From assembly GCA_019116805.1 (NCBI GenBank), contig DXAV01000082.1, forward strand, positions 1 to 64,000: a DNA stretch of 64,000 nucleotides. The letters run 5' to 3'. The notes beneath the pieces were generated by a model, which saw nothing but the letters and a program-made list of their open reading frames with translations, was not told the origin of the DNA and did no database searches. Both the position numbers and the translations under genes were made by a program. Origin of the DNA: Candidatus Bacteroides merdavium (GTDB lineage: Bacteria; Bacteroidota; Bacteroidia; Bacteroidales; Bacteroidaceae). This document shows, piece by piece, positions 27,425-37,199 of the stretch; position 1 is the stretch's first letter, and every line of letters begins with the position of its first letter.

Positions 27425-28894
27425 TCAGATTCTTTTTACCCAATATCCGTTCCCATACCTTGTATGTACCCTCCGTCCCAGTTGTGCCAGCAGGCGACTG
27501 AATGCGATGCAGGAACAATCGCGCAAGGCTGCCGGATTTTTCTTTTTCAGTACGGCATAGATGTCTGCCGCCGACATCAGGCGGGCACCGGCTTCGCCAG
27601 CCTTGGCGAACGCAAAGCAGCTGCCAATGAGCTCTTCGGCGGGTGTCACGCGATAGAACGGACGGTTGGCCGTTTGGATTTCCGCTTCTTCGGCTTTGCT
27701 GAACCAGCAACGCTCGCCGTTGTTCAGTTCGTGCAGGAGTTGGGCATAGAGTTGGGCATGGTCAATGGGGGTAGCGCAGTCGATGGCATGTTCCACCTCC
27801 ACGCAGATGAACCTTCGGCTGCCCGATAAGTCGGTCAACAGGTCGCGGCGGTTGCTGGTGCCGATGAAGGAGGCGATGCGTGGCAGGGGCTCGGCCGAGC
27901 GGCGGTAGGCGCGGCGTACGCGCAGGTCTTCCATCTGCATCAGGTTCTTCAGCTGGGGCATGCGGTTGGCGGGAAGGCGGTCGAATTCGTCAAGGTTGAT
28001 CAGTCCGTAGGAGGCCAACTTGTTTTCTGCCGATGAGGTATTAGTCAGGTCGAAACTTTCGGTGAAATAGTCGCGCAGTTCGGGGGGGAGCAGGAGGCGG
28101 CAGAAGGTGGACTTGCCCAGGCCTTGCCGAGTGCTGACCAGAAGCGGGGCTACACTGTTGGCACGGTGGCCACGGTTGCCGGAACCTGTCCACTGGGCCG
28201 TGACGGCCAGCATCCAGCGGTGGAAGGAACGTATCCATACTTCTTTATCGGACACTCTTCGGGCCAGTTCTGTCACACGGTCGCAGCCGTCCCACTTGGG
28301 CAGGTGGCTGAAATACAGGTCGAAGGGGTGGTAGACCTGCACATGATCGGACTCCACAAATCGTTTCACGTCGCGATCCCAGCAATCCACACCGCTCTCC
28401 ATCGCGCGAAGGGCGATGCCGTTCAGCGTGCGGCTATTTATGGGTGTATAAATAAGGTGGTGGGAATTGTCCACGGCCTCCATGTTCAGGCGGGCACATT
28501 CGGTACGCTCCGTCAGAAGATTGTAGCGGAAGGCGTAGTGCAGCCTTAGGTAGCTTGCGAGGCGCTTTATCACTTGTCTTTGCTTAGGTTCCTTTTCCTC
28601 CTTTTCTGCGGTGGGGTGGTTCTTAACGATGGTAGGATTCGCTTCTATCCATTCGGTTACTTCATTTTGTCCGTTCAGGGTGAAGAAGCGTTTTATGGGT
28701 TTCTCTGCTTGGGGTTTCCAAGTCAGGCGGATGGTGAATTCTCCGTCGCCTGTCGTGAGGAAGGCTTGTCCTGCGGGCAGGTGGGAACAGGCTTGGTTCA
28801 GGTCGCTGAGAAGTTGGTGGTAGGATTGTGCCGATGAAGGTGCAGGAGCCGTGTGTCGGCGAAGCAGTTGTTTCAGATGTACCAGTAGTTGCAT
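27425..28894 (-). CDS. VirE/VapE-type P-loop ATPase (DUF3874-like C-terminus)
   Basis: A 489-residue protein related to the virulence-associated E / primase-helicase group that is widespread as single copies in Bacteroides. The ATG at 28894 (MQLLVHLKQLLRRH) is preferred over an upstream in-frame ATG at 29056. The core has a P-loop-like STRQGLGKSTF (about 258-268) and a Walker B-like LINLDEFDRL (about 300-309), followed by an arginine-finger-like RAYRRSAEPLPRIASFIGTSNR. The C-terminal 90 residues (SAADIYAVLKKKNPAAL onward) resemble DUF3874. The N-terminal BT4734-type domain of larger relatives is reduced. Cellular function is not established; mobile-element ancestry is likely. The usual DUF4248, HU-family and amidase neighbours are missing. 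Confidence 0.78.
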   Translation of the reverse strand: MQLLVHLKQLLRRHTAPAPSSAQSYHQLLSDLNQACSHLPAGQAFLTTGDGEFTIRLTWKPQAEKPIKRFFTLNGQNEVTEWIEANPTIVKNHPTAEKEEKEPKQRQVIKRLASYLRLHYAFRYNLLTERTECARLNMEAVDNSHHLIYTPINSRTLNGIALRAMESGVDCWDRDVKRFVESDHVQVYHPFDLYFSHLPKWDGCDRVTELARRVSDKEVWIRSFHRWMLAVTAQWTGSGNRGHRANSVAPLLVSTRQGLGKSTFCRLLLPPELRDYFTESFDLTNTSSAENKLASYGLINLDEFDRLPANRMPQLKNLMQMEDLRVRRAYRRSAEPLPRIASFIGTSNRRDLLTDLSGSRRFICVEVEHAIDCATPIDHAQLYAQLLHELNNGERCWFSKAEEAEIQTANRPFYRVTPAEELIGSCFAFAKAGEAGARLMSAADIYAVLKKKNPAALRDCSCIAFSRLLAQLGRRVHTRYGNGYWVKRI

Positions 28895-29180
28895 AAAAAT
28901 TTTCGCTTGTTTTTCGTTTCTAAAGATACGACATACGGAAGGCGAAGTCAACCCTTTTTGGGGAAATAACGGACGATAATCAACTTTACGGCACCTTTTG
29001 GCATCTTTAGTCCGAGATGAAGGACTTCTTCTTTGTGAAGTTTCAACGGAAACCATTGGAAATGTGCGTTATACGTTGAAAGCAACTAAGCGCATTCATT
29101 GTGAAGGGAAGGTTCGTTTCACCGCAACTCATTTAAAGAAAGCGGTTTGCTTATAGGAGTGAAAGGATGAAGCCTGGGGA
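28895..29180. other. Gene-free stretch upstream of the VirE-type gene
   Basis: No convincing gene. It contains several GTGAA/TTCAC motifs (for example near 29034, 29099, 29128 and 29158), which echo the TTCAC-rich segment at 25790-26003, and it presumably holds the minus-strand promoter of the VirE-type gene. Confidence 0.4.
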
Positions 29181-29330
29181 AAGCATTGCTTTGTCCAGCT
29201 TAAAACACCGCTTTTCCCAGCTTAAATGATTGTTTTGAGCTGGGTAAAGGAAGTGTTTGTCCAGCTTAAACACCTACATGGATGGCGTAACTATGGACTT
29301 GGCGGAGCTAATTACCTACTTGGCAGACAT
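29181..29330. repeat. Composite periodic array B (22-bp CATTG/CCAGCT units plus GGACTTGGC units)
   Basis: The core CATTG-like pentamer stands at 29184 (CATTG), 29206 (CACCG) and 29228 (GATTG). A second motif CCAGCT stands at 29195, 29217 and 29261, with its reverse complement form GCTGGG at 29239, all on the same 22-bp register offset by 11. CCCAGCTTAAA (29216-29226) can pair with TTTTGAGCTGGG (29233-29244). Two GGACTTGGC-type units follow (29295 and about 29316). The 25 bp at 29288-29312 match the reverse complement of 25606-25630 at 20 positions. Confidence 0.75.
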
Positions 29331-29409
29331 GCATAATGCCTAGTTTCATTTGCATTTCTCGGAAAAAAGTACGAATATTGCATTTTCTCACACAAACATT
29401 TGATAGGGT

Positions 29410-31626
29410 ATGAAAACAATATTCAGCGTTTTGTTCATTTTTCTGTGTGCAATCGTATGTCCTGCACAAGTCTTGACGTTGCCGTCCTCGGAGGCAGTAT
29501 CGCCCGGCATGTGGTTGTGCTATCGCATGAGCCTGCACTTGGGCGATGAACCGTCGGATGTCGAACTCCGTATCGCGGCGGACAGCAAATATTGGCTTTG
29601 GGTGAACGGTGAGTTGCAGGTGAGGGAAGGCGGACTGAAGCGGGGGCCCAATCCGCAGGATACGTATTGCGACGTGCTTCGTGGGCGGCAGGGTTTGCGT
29701 GAGGGTGACAATACGGTGGCCGTATTGGTGTGGTACTTCGGCAAGGACGGGTTCAGCCATCGTAATTCGCCGACGCCGGGACTGGCTTTCAGCCTGTCGG
29801 TGGACGGCAGGACGCTGGATACGGACAATGCCTGGAGGGTGTGCAGGCATCCTGCCTATTACTTGCCCGAAGGCGAAAAGCCTAACTATCGTTTGCCTGA
29901 GTCGAACATCGGATTTGATGCTGCGAAGGATTTCGCTTTCCAGCAAGCCGGATATGATGACGGCAGCTGGAGCAAGGCTCGGCGGGTGTCGCTGACGGAG
30001 GCCGGATGGAATCGGTTGGTGGATCGCCCCATCCCTCAATGGAAGGACTATGGCCTGAAGACTTATACACGGACGGAGCGGCAGGGAAATCAGATTTTGG
30101 CCTATTTGCCCTACAATGCGCAGGTAACTCCTTATCTGAAGGTGAAGGCGGCGGCCGGACGGAAGATTGATATCCGTACGGACGATTATCGGGGCGGTTC
30201 GGTCACAAACGTGTTTGCCGAATATATCACGCGCGAGGGCATTCAGGAGTTTGAATGCCGCGGATGGATGAACGGTCATTATGTCATTTATACCCTCCCC
30301 GAGGATTGTGAAGTGCTGGAGCTGAGATACCGCGAGACGGGATATGATACGGATTTTGCAGGCAATTTCTGGTGTGACGATCCTTTTTTGACCCGCTTGT
30401 GGACGAAGTCTCAACGTACACTCTACATCACGATGCGCGACACCTACATGGATTGTCCCGACCGAGAGCGGGCACAATGGTGGGGCGACGTGGTAAACGA
30501 ACTTGGCGAGGCTTTTTATGCCTTGGACGAGAAGGCCCATCGGCTGACGCGCAAAGGCATCTGTGAACTGATGGACTGGCAACGGGCGGACAGTACCATT
30601 TTCGCTCCTGTACCTGCCGGCAACTACAAGGACGAACTGCCCATGCAGATGCTGGCCAGTGTGGGCTACTATGGCTTCTGGACCTACTACATGGGGACGG
30701 GCGACAAGGAACTGATTGAATACGTGTTTCCCAAAGTGAAGAAATACATCCACGTCTGGAAGACCTCTCTCGAGGGGCTGGTCATTCCCCGCAAGGGTGG
30801 ATGGACATGGGGTGACTGGGGTGACAACAAGGATATGGAACTTTTGTTCAGCTTGTGGTACTCCATCGCCTTGGACGGCTATGCCCACATGGCCCGTCTG
30901 GTGGATGAGCCGGCAGAGGCGCAATGGGCGGACGAGGTGAACGACCGTCTGCGCAAAGTTTTCCATCAGAAATATTGGACGGGGACGTATTATCGGTCGC
31001 CCGACTATAAAGGATTGCCCGACGACCGTGCGCAGGCTTTGGCCGTTGTGGCCGGCGTGTTGCCCGAGGAACTTTATCCGACCCTTCGTCCTTTTTTCCG
31101 CCAGCAATATCATGCCAGTCCCTATATGGAAAAATATGTCCTGCAGGCGCTTTGTGAGATGGGATACTATCAGGATGCGATGGACAGGATGAGGTTTCGC
31201 TATGGGGCAATGGTGGACAGCCCGCTGACCACGCTCTGGGAAGGATGGGGTATCGGAAATGAAGGATTTGGCGGTGGTAGTTATAATCATGCCTGGAGTG
31301 GCGGTCCGTTGACAATCTTGAGCAGCTACGTGGCTGGAGTGAAAGTTGTCGAGCCTGGCTTCAAGGTCTTTTCTGTCAGTCCCAATTTGGGCAATTTAAG
31401 CCATGTGAAAGTGATGGTGCCGCTTGCGGGCGGACGCTTCATCGAGGTCGATGTGAAAAAGGATGCGAAGCGGTGTGTGCTTGAATTGACAGTGCCCGAA
31501 GGCACGTCGGGAGTGATAAACTTACCTGATGGATATACGCAAATGAGCGTGAACGGAAAGTCTGCCCGACCGGGGATGCAATTGGAGACAGGAGTCTGGA
31601 AGGTAGAGTTTTTTGAGGGAGTTTAA
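29410..31626 (+). CDS. GH78 alpha-L-rhamnosidase-like glycoside hydrolase
   Basis: A 738-residue exported enzyme (signal peptide about 1-20, cleaved near CPAQ). N-terminal beta-sandwich domains precede the (alpha/alpha)6 catalytic barrel. The GH78 general-acid motif is DCPDRERAQWWGD (from residue 348; catalytic-type Glu353), and the second conserved carboxylate lies in TTLWEGWG (Glu near 611), followed by SYNHAWSGGP and the C-terminal beta-domain. GH78 enzymes release terminal alpha-L-rhamnose. It is a single-gene unit between repeat array B and the HTCS regulator and is GC-richer than the genes after it. It is probably part of the PUL B regulon, with the caveat that rhamnose specificity is inferred from the family. 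Confidence 0.88.
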   Translation: MKTIFSVLFIFLCAIVCPAQVLTLPSSEAVSPGMWLCYRMSLHLGDEPSDVELRIAADSKYWLWVNGELQVREGGLKRGPNPQDTYCDVLRGRQGLREGDNTVAVLVWYFGKDGFSHRNSPTPGLAFSLSVDGRTLDTDNAWRVCRHPAYYLPEGEKPNYRLPESNIGFDAAKDFAFQQAGYDDGSWSKARRVSLTEAGWNRLVDRPIPQWKDYGLKTYTRTERQGNQILAYLPYNAQVTPYLKVKAAAGRKIDIRTDDYRGGSVTNVFAEYITREGIQEFECRGWMNGHYVIYTLPEDCEVLELRYRETGYDTDFAGNFWCDDPFLTRLWTKSQRTLYITMRDTYMDCPDRERAQWWGDVVNELGEAFYALDEKAHRLTRKGICELMDWQRADSTIFAPVPAGNYKDELPMQMLASVGYYGFWTYYMGTGDKELIEYVFPKVKKYIHVWKTSLEGLVIPRKGGWTWGDWGDNKDMELLFSLWYSIALDGYAHMARLVDEPAEAQWADEVNDRLRKVFHQKYWTGTYYRSPDYKGLPDDRAQALAVVAGVLPEELYPTLRPFFRQQYHASPYMEKYVLQALCEMGYYQDAMDRMRFRYGAMVDSPLTTLWEGWGIGNEGFGGGSYNHAWSGGPLTILSSYVAGVKVVEPGFKVFSVSPNLGNLSHVKVMVPLAGGRFIEVDVKKDAKRCVLELTVPEGTSGVINLPDGYTQMSVNGKSARPGMQLETGVWKVEFFEGV

Positions 31627-31754
31627 GGAAAGCTTTGAGCAGCTTATGGAAGGGATGATGACGCGTAGTTTGGGTTAAGTATTGTTGGACAGTTGAAAAA
31701 AGATAGTATTTTTACGAGACAATTTTAATTTGGTATTAAAAAGAACATCTAATC

Positions 31755-34700
31755 ATGAAACACATCAGCCTTTTGGCTCTTCTTATTAGCACTTTCTTTT
31801 ATCATGTTTATGCTGCACCTCGGGACTTTTATTTTTCCAATCTGAATTTAAAGGACGGTCTGTCGCAGATTTCGGTATTGGATATTCTTCAAGACTCCAA
31901 AGGTTATATGTGGTTTGCCACAAGAAATGGGTTGAACCGTTATGACGGGAAAAATTTTGTAGTTTATAAAAATGACCCGAAGGACTCGTTGAGCTTGAGC
32001 AACAATCATATTTATTGTCTGGCAGAAGATTATAATCAGAATCTGTGGATTGGAACTTTTCACGGTTTGAATGTGTTGGATATGAAGACAAACAGAATGA
32101 CACGTGTAGTCAACAGTCCGTATTGGGAACTTGAAGAGATTGCAATCAATTGTCTGTTGGTCGATTCGCATGACCGTTTGTGGATAGGGACTGGACAAGG
32201 ACTTTATATATATGAGATACCAACAGGTAATTATCGTTCTTTTCAGCACATCGAAGAATTAAGGAATAAAGTCATTACTTCTATTTGCGAAACACACGAC
32301 GGGCAATTTTGGATAGGTACCTCTGGTGATGGGATATGGATCTGTAATCCGCAGTTACATGTGCAAAGGCATTTGACAGAGTCTTCACCCGATATTCGTT
32401 TGTCAGGAAACTCGGTATCTGTGATTTATGAAGATGTGAAGGGGAATGTTTGGGTAGGCAGTAAGTATACAGGACTCTGCCGGATTAATTTACAACAAAA
32501 TACGACTCACTTCTTTACGCAGTATAATAGTCCGCTGAACAGTAACAGTATTCGGCAACTTATAGAATATCAAGGACAGTTATTGATTGGAACTTTCGAC
32601 GGATTGTACGTGTTGGATCTGAATACGGATGAGATTGTCCGGCATTCGGATGTGTCGTTGAGACGTGGATATTTAACGCATTTTTCCGTTTATGCCTTGT
32701 ATGTGGACAAAAGTCAGACATTGTGGGTGGGAACCTATTCGGGTGGAGTAAACTACTCCAGTGTTCTTAATGACAGATTTGTATTCCATGATCCCGCTTC
32801 TATCTTGAATACTTATTTAAGTGTATATGGCATTATGGCATGCGGAGCTGACGATGATGTGTATATTGCAACGGAGGGGGGAGGAATTCTTGTGTATGAT
32901 TATAAGGAGGGCTCTAAATACACTTATTATCCGATTGAAGGAAAAGCTGTCCAGAAATATAATCAGAATATGGTGAAATGCCCTTATTTGGAAGGGGATA
33001 CTTTATGGTGTGGAACAGCTAAAGGAACTATCTATCGGTTTGATCTAAAAAAGAAGTTTTATACGTTAGTTTATCGTCTGCCGGAAGAGACAGCAGCCAT
33101 CTATTCGATATTGAGAGATGGGGCTGGGCGTATGTGGGTTGCCAATGCATCAGGAAAAGGATTGCTCTGTCGATGGCCGGATGGTAGGACACAGAAGGAT
33201 TTCCAGACGGCTGATGGTCGGATTTTGCCGGCTTTCAGTGCTCGTTGTCTGTTTGAGTTGGCGCCGGATGTAATGTTGTTTGGTACCCGAAGTCATGGCT
33301 TGTTCAGGTATGACTTGTTGTCAAAGAAATATGAACATTATTATGCGGGTGGAAAGGGAAGTGCACATTTGTTGAACAATTATGTAACTTCTATCTTGAA
33401 AGATCAGCGTGGAAGAATCTGGGTTGGCACATTTGGAGGCGGTATAGCCCTGTATGAGGATGGTAAAGGTATCATCAAATCGTATACAAAGGATCAGGGG
33501 TTGATTGATAACGAGGTTGCAGCTGTAGTTGAAGACAGAAAAGGTAATTTGTGGTTGTCTACTACCAGCGGAATTTCGTGTTTTAATCCTGAGGAGGAAT
33601 CTTTTGTAAATTATCACTTGAATAATGGCATTGGAATAGAAGAATTTACACCTCATAGCGGTATTTTGTTGCCCAACGGTGAGATTGCCTTTGGAGGTAA
33701 TAATGGTTTCATAACGTTCAATCCGGCAGAAATACAGCAAAATTCTTATGTACCTTCGTTGGTATTGAACAGTCTGACTATCAATAACCGGCTTATCAAG
33801 CCACAGGATGAAACGGGTATTTTGAATGTTGTGTTGGATGATGTTGATAAAGTAAGTTTGAAGTATAACCAAAATAATCTGTCCATCGCTTACAGTGCCT
33901 TGAACTATGTGTTTTCGGACCAGAATCAGTATGCTACTTTTTTACATGGGTACGATAAGGAATGGCATTATATAGGTAATCGAACGGAAGCCTACTATAC
34001 GAATCTCTCGCCTGGTACGTATGTGTTTGAGGTAAAGGCTGCCAATAACGACGGTGTGTGGCAGGAAAAAACCAGAAAGCTTGTGATTGAAATTCATCCA
34101 CCTCTGTGGAGAACCTGGTATGCCTATTCGTTTTATGTCGTCCTTGTGTTGACGGTTCTGGTACTTATCATGTATTATGTCAGCAAGAAGCAGAAGCTTG
34201 AGAGAGAACTGTACTATCAGCAACAATTGCAAAAGCAGCAGGATGAATTCCATGAAAACAAGATTCGTATGTTTACCAATTTCTCGCATGAATTGCGAAC
34301 TCCGTTGACATTGGTCATTTCGCCATTGCAGGAACTGGTAGCAATGTCGGGATTGACGAGCGTTGTCCGTAACAAGTTGGATTTGGTGTATAGTAATGCC
34401 CAGCGTCTGTTGTTGTTGGTCAATCAGCTGTTGGATTTGAGAAAGAGTCAGGAAGGAAAGCTGGATTTGCACATATCCAAGAGCAATCTGACACCTTTCT
34501 TGGAGGAGATTCATTTGGCCTTCTCTCATTTGGCCATGAGGAAGTCCATTCATTTTGAGTTTGAGAAAGATGAGAGTTCTTTTTATGCCTGGTTCGATAA
34601 ATCACTGGTTGAGAAGGTCGTTTTCAATCTTCTTTCCAATGCGATAAAGTTTACTCCCGATAATGGGCGCATCGTCTTGTCTTTGAAGAAATGTGGGTAT

Positions 34701-35843
34701 CAAGAGATTCCGACAGAATTGCGGACAACATTACCGGCGGAAATACCGCAAGAGATGGAGTTTGCCCTCATTAGTGTTTCAGATAGTGGTTGTGGCATAC
34801 CTGAGGAGGAATTGAAACACATATTCACTCCTTTCTATCAGGTAGAGGAGCAAGTGCCGGCAGAAGTAGGAACAGGCTTGGGGCTTAGTCTGGTACACAT
34901 GATAGTCAAGTTGCATCATGGTTGTATAACGGTCGATTCCAGCCCTTCAAAAGGTAGTGTGTTCACTGTGTATATCCCCATTCTTTCTTCGGCTTATTCC
35001 GAGCAGGATATCGAAAGGGGCAGTTCGGTGGCGGATGAGGTGATTGTTTCTGGAGGAACGCATGAAAGGGTACCCGTTGAACGGAAATGGACAGTACTGC
35101 TGGTAGAAGACAATGCCGATGTACGTCAGTATGTGAAGGAATATCTGGAAGATTATTATTACATTGTGGAAGCAGATAATGGAGCAGATGCTTTGGAGTT
35201 GGCTTTACAGAAATATCCAGACTTGGTGTTGAGCGACATTATGATGCCTAAGATGGATGGTCTGGAGTTGTGCAGGCGCATTAAGGATGATATTCAGCTG
35301 GAGCATATTCCGGTAGTTCTGATGACAGCCAAGTCGATGGTAGAACATATCAAAGAAGGTTTCTCGGTAGGGGCTGATGACTACATTGTGAAGCCTTTCA
35401 ACATTGAAATTCTGGTAACTCGGTTGCAAAATATGCTGTTGTCACGAGAAAAACTGAAAAAGTTGTATGGCAAAAAATTTGCACCTGATGCAATGGGAAT
35501 TGAGATTGTATCGGGAGACGACCGTTTTACCCAAAAATTGTTTGGAATCATTGAGAAAAATATTTCAAATCCAGATTTAAATATCGATTTGCTAAGTTCA
35601 GAATTAGGGTTAAGCAGATCCAATCTGTATCGAAAGTTAAAAGCGGTTACGGAATTGTCGCCGACAGAGTTGATACGGAATAAAAGACTGGAAATTGCGG
35701 CTAAACTTTTGTTGGAGTCATCTTATACGATCTCAGAGGTTGCGGTATATACAGGGTTTAACAGTCATGCCTATTTTACCAGTTGTTTCAAGAACTTTTA
35801 TGGATACTCTCCAACAGAATGGGTACTGATGAAGAAAGGATAG
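31755..35843 (+). CDS. Hybrid two-component system (HTCS) sensor-regulator
   Basis: A 1362-residue single-protein sensor, kinase and transcription factor. Order: signal peptide (about 1-20); periplasmic double beta-propeller of Reg_prop repeats (GLSQISVLDILQDSKGYMWF, then repeated LWIGT blades); Y_Y_Y domain (about 700-780); membrane helix (about 787-808); HisKA with FSHELRTPLTL (His near 846); HATPase with DSGCGIPEE; receiver domain (about 1112-1230) with LLVEDNADV and phospho-acceptor Asp in LVLSDIMMPKMDG; and a C-terminal AraC-type HTH (about 1260-1362). In Bacteroides these sense an oligosaccharide in the periplasm and activate the adjacent PUL. A weak promoter-like TATTTTTA lies at 31707. 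Confidence 0.96.
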   Translation: MKHISLLALLISTFFYHVYAAPRDFYFSNLNLKDGLSQISVLDILQDSKGYMWFATRNGLNRYDGKNFVVYKNDPKDSLSLSNNHIYCLAEDYNQNLWIGTFHGLNVLDMKTNRMTRVVNSPYWELEEIAINCLLVDSHDRLWIGTGQGLYIYEIPTGNYRSFQHIEELRNKVITSICETHDGQFWIGTSGDGIWICNPQLHVQRHLTESSPDIRLSGNSVSVIYEDVKGNVWVGSKYTGLCRINLQQNTTHFFTQYNSPLNSNSIRQLIEYQGQLLIGTFDGLYVLDLNTDEIVRHSDVSLRRGYLTHFSVYALYVDKSQTLWVGTYSGGVNYSSVLNDRFVFHDPASILNTYLSVYGIMACGADDDVYIATEGGGILVYDYKEGSKYTYYPIEGKAVQKYNQNMVKCPYLEGDTLWCGTAKGTIYRFDLKKKFYTLVYRLPEETAAIYSILRDGAGRMWVANASGKGLLCRWPDGRTQKDFQTADGRILPAFSARCLFELAPDVMLFGTRSHGLFRYDLLSKKYEHYYAGGKGSAHLLNNYVTSILKDQRGRIWVGTFGGGIALYEDGKGIIKSYTKDQGLIDNEVAAVVEDRKGNLWLSTTSGISCFNPEEESFVNYHLNNGIGIEEFTPHSGILLPNGEIAFGGNNGFITFNPAEIQQNSYVPSLVLNSLTINNRLIKPQDETGILNVVLDDVDKVSLKYNQNNLSIAYSALNYVFSDQNQYATFLHGYDKEWHYIGNRTEAYYTNLSPGTYVFEVKAANNDGVWQEKTRKLVIEIHPPLWRTWYAYSFYVVLVLTVLVLIMYYVSKKQKLERELYYQQQLQKQQDEFHENKIRMFTNFSHELRTPLTLVISPLQELVAMSGLTSVVRNKLDLVYSNAQRLLLLVNQLLDLRKSQEGKLDLHISKSNLTPFLEEIHLAFSHLAMRKSIHFEFEKDESSFYAWFDKSLVEKVVFNLLSNAIKFTPDNGRIVLSLKKCGYQEIPTELRTTLPAEIPQEMEFALISVSDSGCGIPEEELKHIFTPFYQVEEQVPAEVGTGLGLSLVHMIVKLHHGCITVDSSPSKGSVFTVYIPILSSAYSEQDIERGSSVADEVIVSGGTHERVPVERKWTVLLVEDNADVRQYVKEYLEDYYYIVEADNGADALELALQKYPDLVLSDIMMPKMDGLELCRRIKDDIQLEHIPVVLMTAKSMVEHIKEGFSVGADDYIVKPFNIEILVTRLQNMLLSREKLKKLYGKKFAPDAMGIEIVSGDDRFTQKLFGIIEKNISNPDLNIDLLSSELGLSRSNLYRKLKAVTELSPTELIRNKRLEIAAKLLLESSYTISEVAVYTGFNSHAYFTSCFKNFYGYSPTEWVLMKKG

Positions 35844-35964
35844 GTATAAGTACTATACTGGCTGTACATTAATTTAGTATCAGTGTTTCAATTCTTATTA
35901 TGCTTTTGGGACAATATTTATAGGTTTCTGAATATATTTGATAAGATTTCTGGTAGAATTCTCT

Positions 35965-35972
35965 TATTTTTG
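35965..35972 (+). promoter_or_regulatory. -7 element upstream of the GH105 gene
   Basis: TATTTTTG (35965-35972) matches TAnnTTTG. A TTTG at 35937-35940 stands 24 bp upstream, slightly beyond the usual spacing. It would start the GH105-oxidoreductase unit 45 bp before the ATG. Confidence 0.5.
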
Positions 35973-36016
35973 TTTTTGATAATTGATAAACATAAACATA
36001 GATTGATATTCTATCC

Positions 36017-37180
36017 ATGAGAACATTGATTAAAACGTATTGTGCGGCTTTTTGTATGTCCGCAAGTATAATGGCTGCTTATGCTGCCAATGAGAATGGG
36101 CTGAATGTGCCTCAAGTATCCGAAGTTAGAGTTGAAGGCGTATGGAATCGTCAGAGTATTAAAGAACTTGGGAAGAAGGTTGCTGACTGGCAGATTAAGG
36201 AATTTCCCAATACCCGGCATGGTTCTAAAGACCAGCGTGGCTGGGTGGCTGGCGCTTGGTATATGGGCTTGTGCGACTGGGCTGAACTTTCGAATGATAC
36301 TACATATTATAAATGGATGAGAAAGACTTTCTCGGGGCAACGCTGGCAACTGGGTAATCGCATGTATCATGCGGATGACTTTTGTGTAGCCCAAACCTAC
36401 ATTGATTTGTACGAAAAGTTTAAGGATAAGAATATGTTGGAACCTACGTTGGCCCGTACAGAGTGGTTGGTGGGTCATCCTTCTAATGGAAGTGTAGATT
36501 TCAGAGTTCCTCATTTGCGTCAGGAACGTTGGACGTGGTGTGATGCCTTGTTTATGGCTCCTGCGGTGTATACCCGTCTTTATCGCTTGACAGGTAATCG
36601 GAAATATATGCATTTTATGGATGCAGAATTCAAGGCGACTTACAATCATCTGTATGATAAGGAAGAGAAGATGTTCTATCGAGACAGCCGCTACTTCGAC
36701 CAGCGTGAAGCGAATGGCAAGAAAATCTTTTGGGGCCGTGGTAATGGTTGGGTAATTGCCGGTTTGGCTGAGATACTGAGAACTTTGCCGGATTCTGATA
36801 CAGAATTCCGTCCTTTCTATGAGAAATTGTTTGTAGAGTTTGCTACCCGTCTGGCCGAACTTCAAGGTGAGGATGGTTATTGGCATGCCAGCCTCCTCGA
36901 TCCGGATAGTTATCCCTCTCCCGAAACGAGTTCAACGGGCTTCATTGTTTATGGTTTGGCGTATGGTATTAATCGTGGCTATCTGCCGGCAAAGGATTTC
37001 TTGCCTATTGTTAAGAAAGGCTGGCAGGCTTTGGCTGAGGCTGTGGCCCCGGACGGTAAGTTGTGTTGGGTACAGCCAATTGGAGCCGATCCTAAGAAAG
37101 TGACACGCGAAATGACGGAACTTTATGGACCGGGTGCTTTTCTGATGGCGGCATGTGAGATTTATAAATTATGCGACTAA
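36017..37180 (+). CDS. GH105 unsaturated uronyl hydrolase (YteR-like)
   Basis: A 387-residue exported (alpha/alpha)6-barrel enzyme; the signal peptide ends near AAYA (about 23). Conserved blocks are YHADDFCVAQ, WTWCDALFMAPAVY with the catalytic-type Asp (near residue 176), WGRGNGWVIAGLAEIL and PETSSTGFIVYGLAYGINRG. GH105 enzymes hydrate the double bond of 4,5-unsaturated galacturonic or glucuronic acid left by lyases and so release it from the next sugar, often rhamnose. It is the first gene of the oxidative module (next gene 19 bp downstream). With GH88 further on, the locus has two different unsaturated-uronide hydrolases, suggesting two linkage types. Confidence 0.93.
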   Translation: MRTLIKTYCAAFCMSASIMAAYAANENGLNVPQVSEVRVEGVWNRQSIKELGKKVADWQIKEFPNTRHGSKDQRGWVAGAWYMGLCDWAELSNDTTYYKWMRKTFSGQRWQLGNRMYHADDFCVAQTYIDLYEKFKDKNMLEPTLARTEWLVGHPSNGSVDFRVPHLRQERWTWCDALFMAPAVYTRLYRLTGNRKYMHFMDAEFKATYNHLYDKEEKMFYRDSRYFDQREANGKKIFWGRGNGWVIAGLAEILRTLPDSDTEFRPFYEKLFVEFATRLAELQGEDGYWHASLLDPDSYPSPETSSTGFIVYGLAYGINRGYLPAKDFLPIVKKGWQALAEAVAPDGKLCWVQPIGADPKKVTREMTELYGPGAFLMAACEIYKLCD

Positions 37181-37199
37181 ACATAATGAAGTGTAAGTT

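Noticed and set aside
27425-28894. VirE-type ATPase as part of a phage-defence system
   Set aside because: No partner nuclease, toxin or other defence gene is adjacent. Such single copies are common in Bacteroides and more simply explained as mobile-element relics.
29308-31290. A long open frame (660 codons) on the minus strand opposite the GH78 gene
   Set aside because: It is a shadow of the GC-rich GH78 gene: its translation is low-complexity in His/Pro/Arg with no domain, while the plus strand encodes a full GH78 protein with catalytic motifs.
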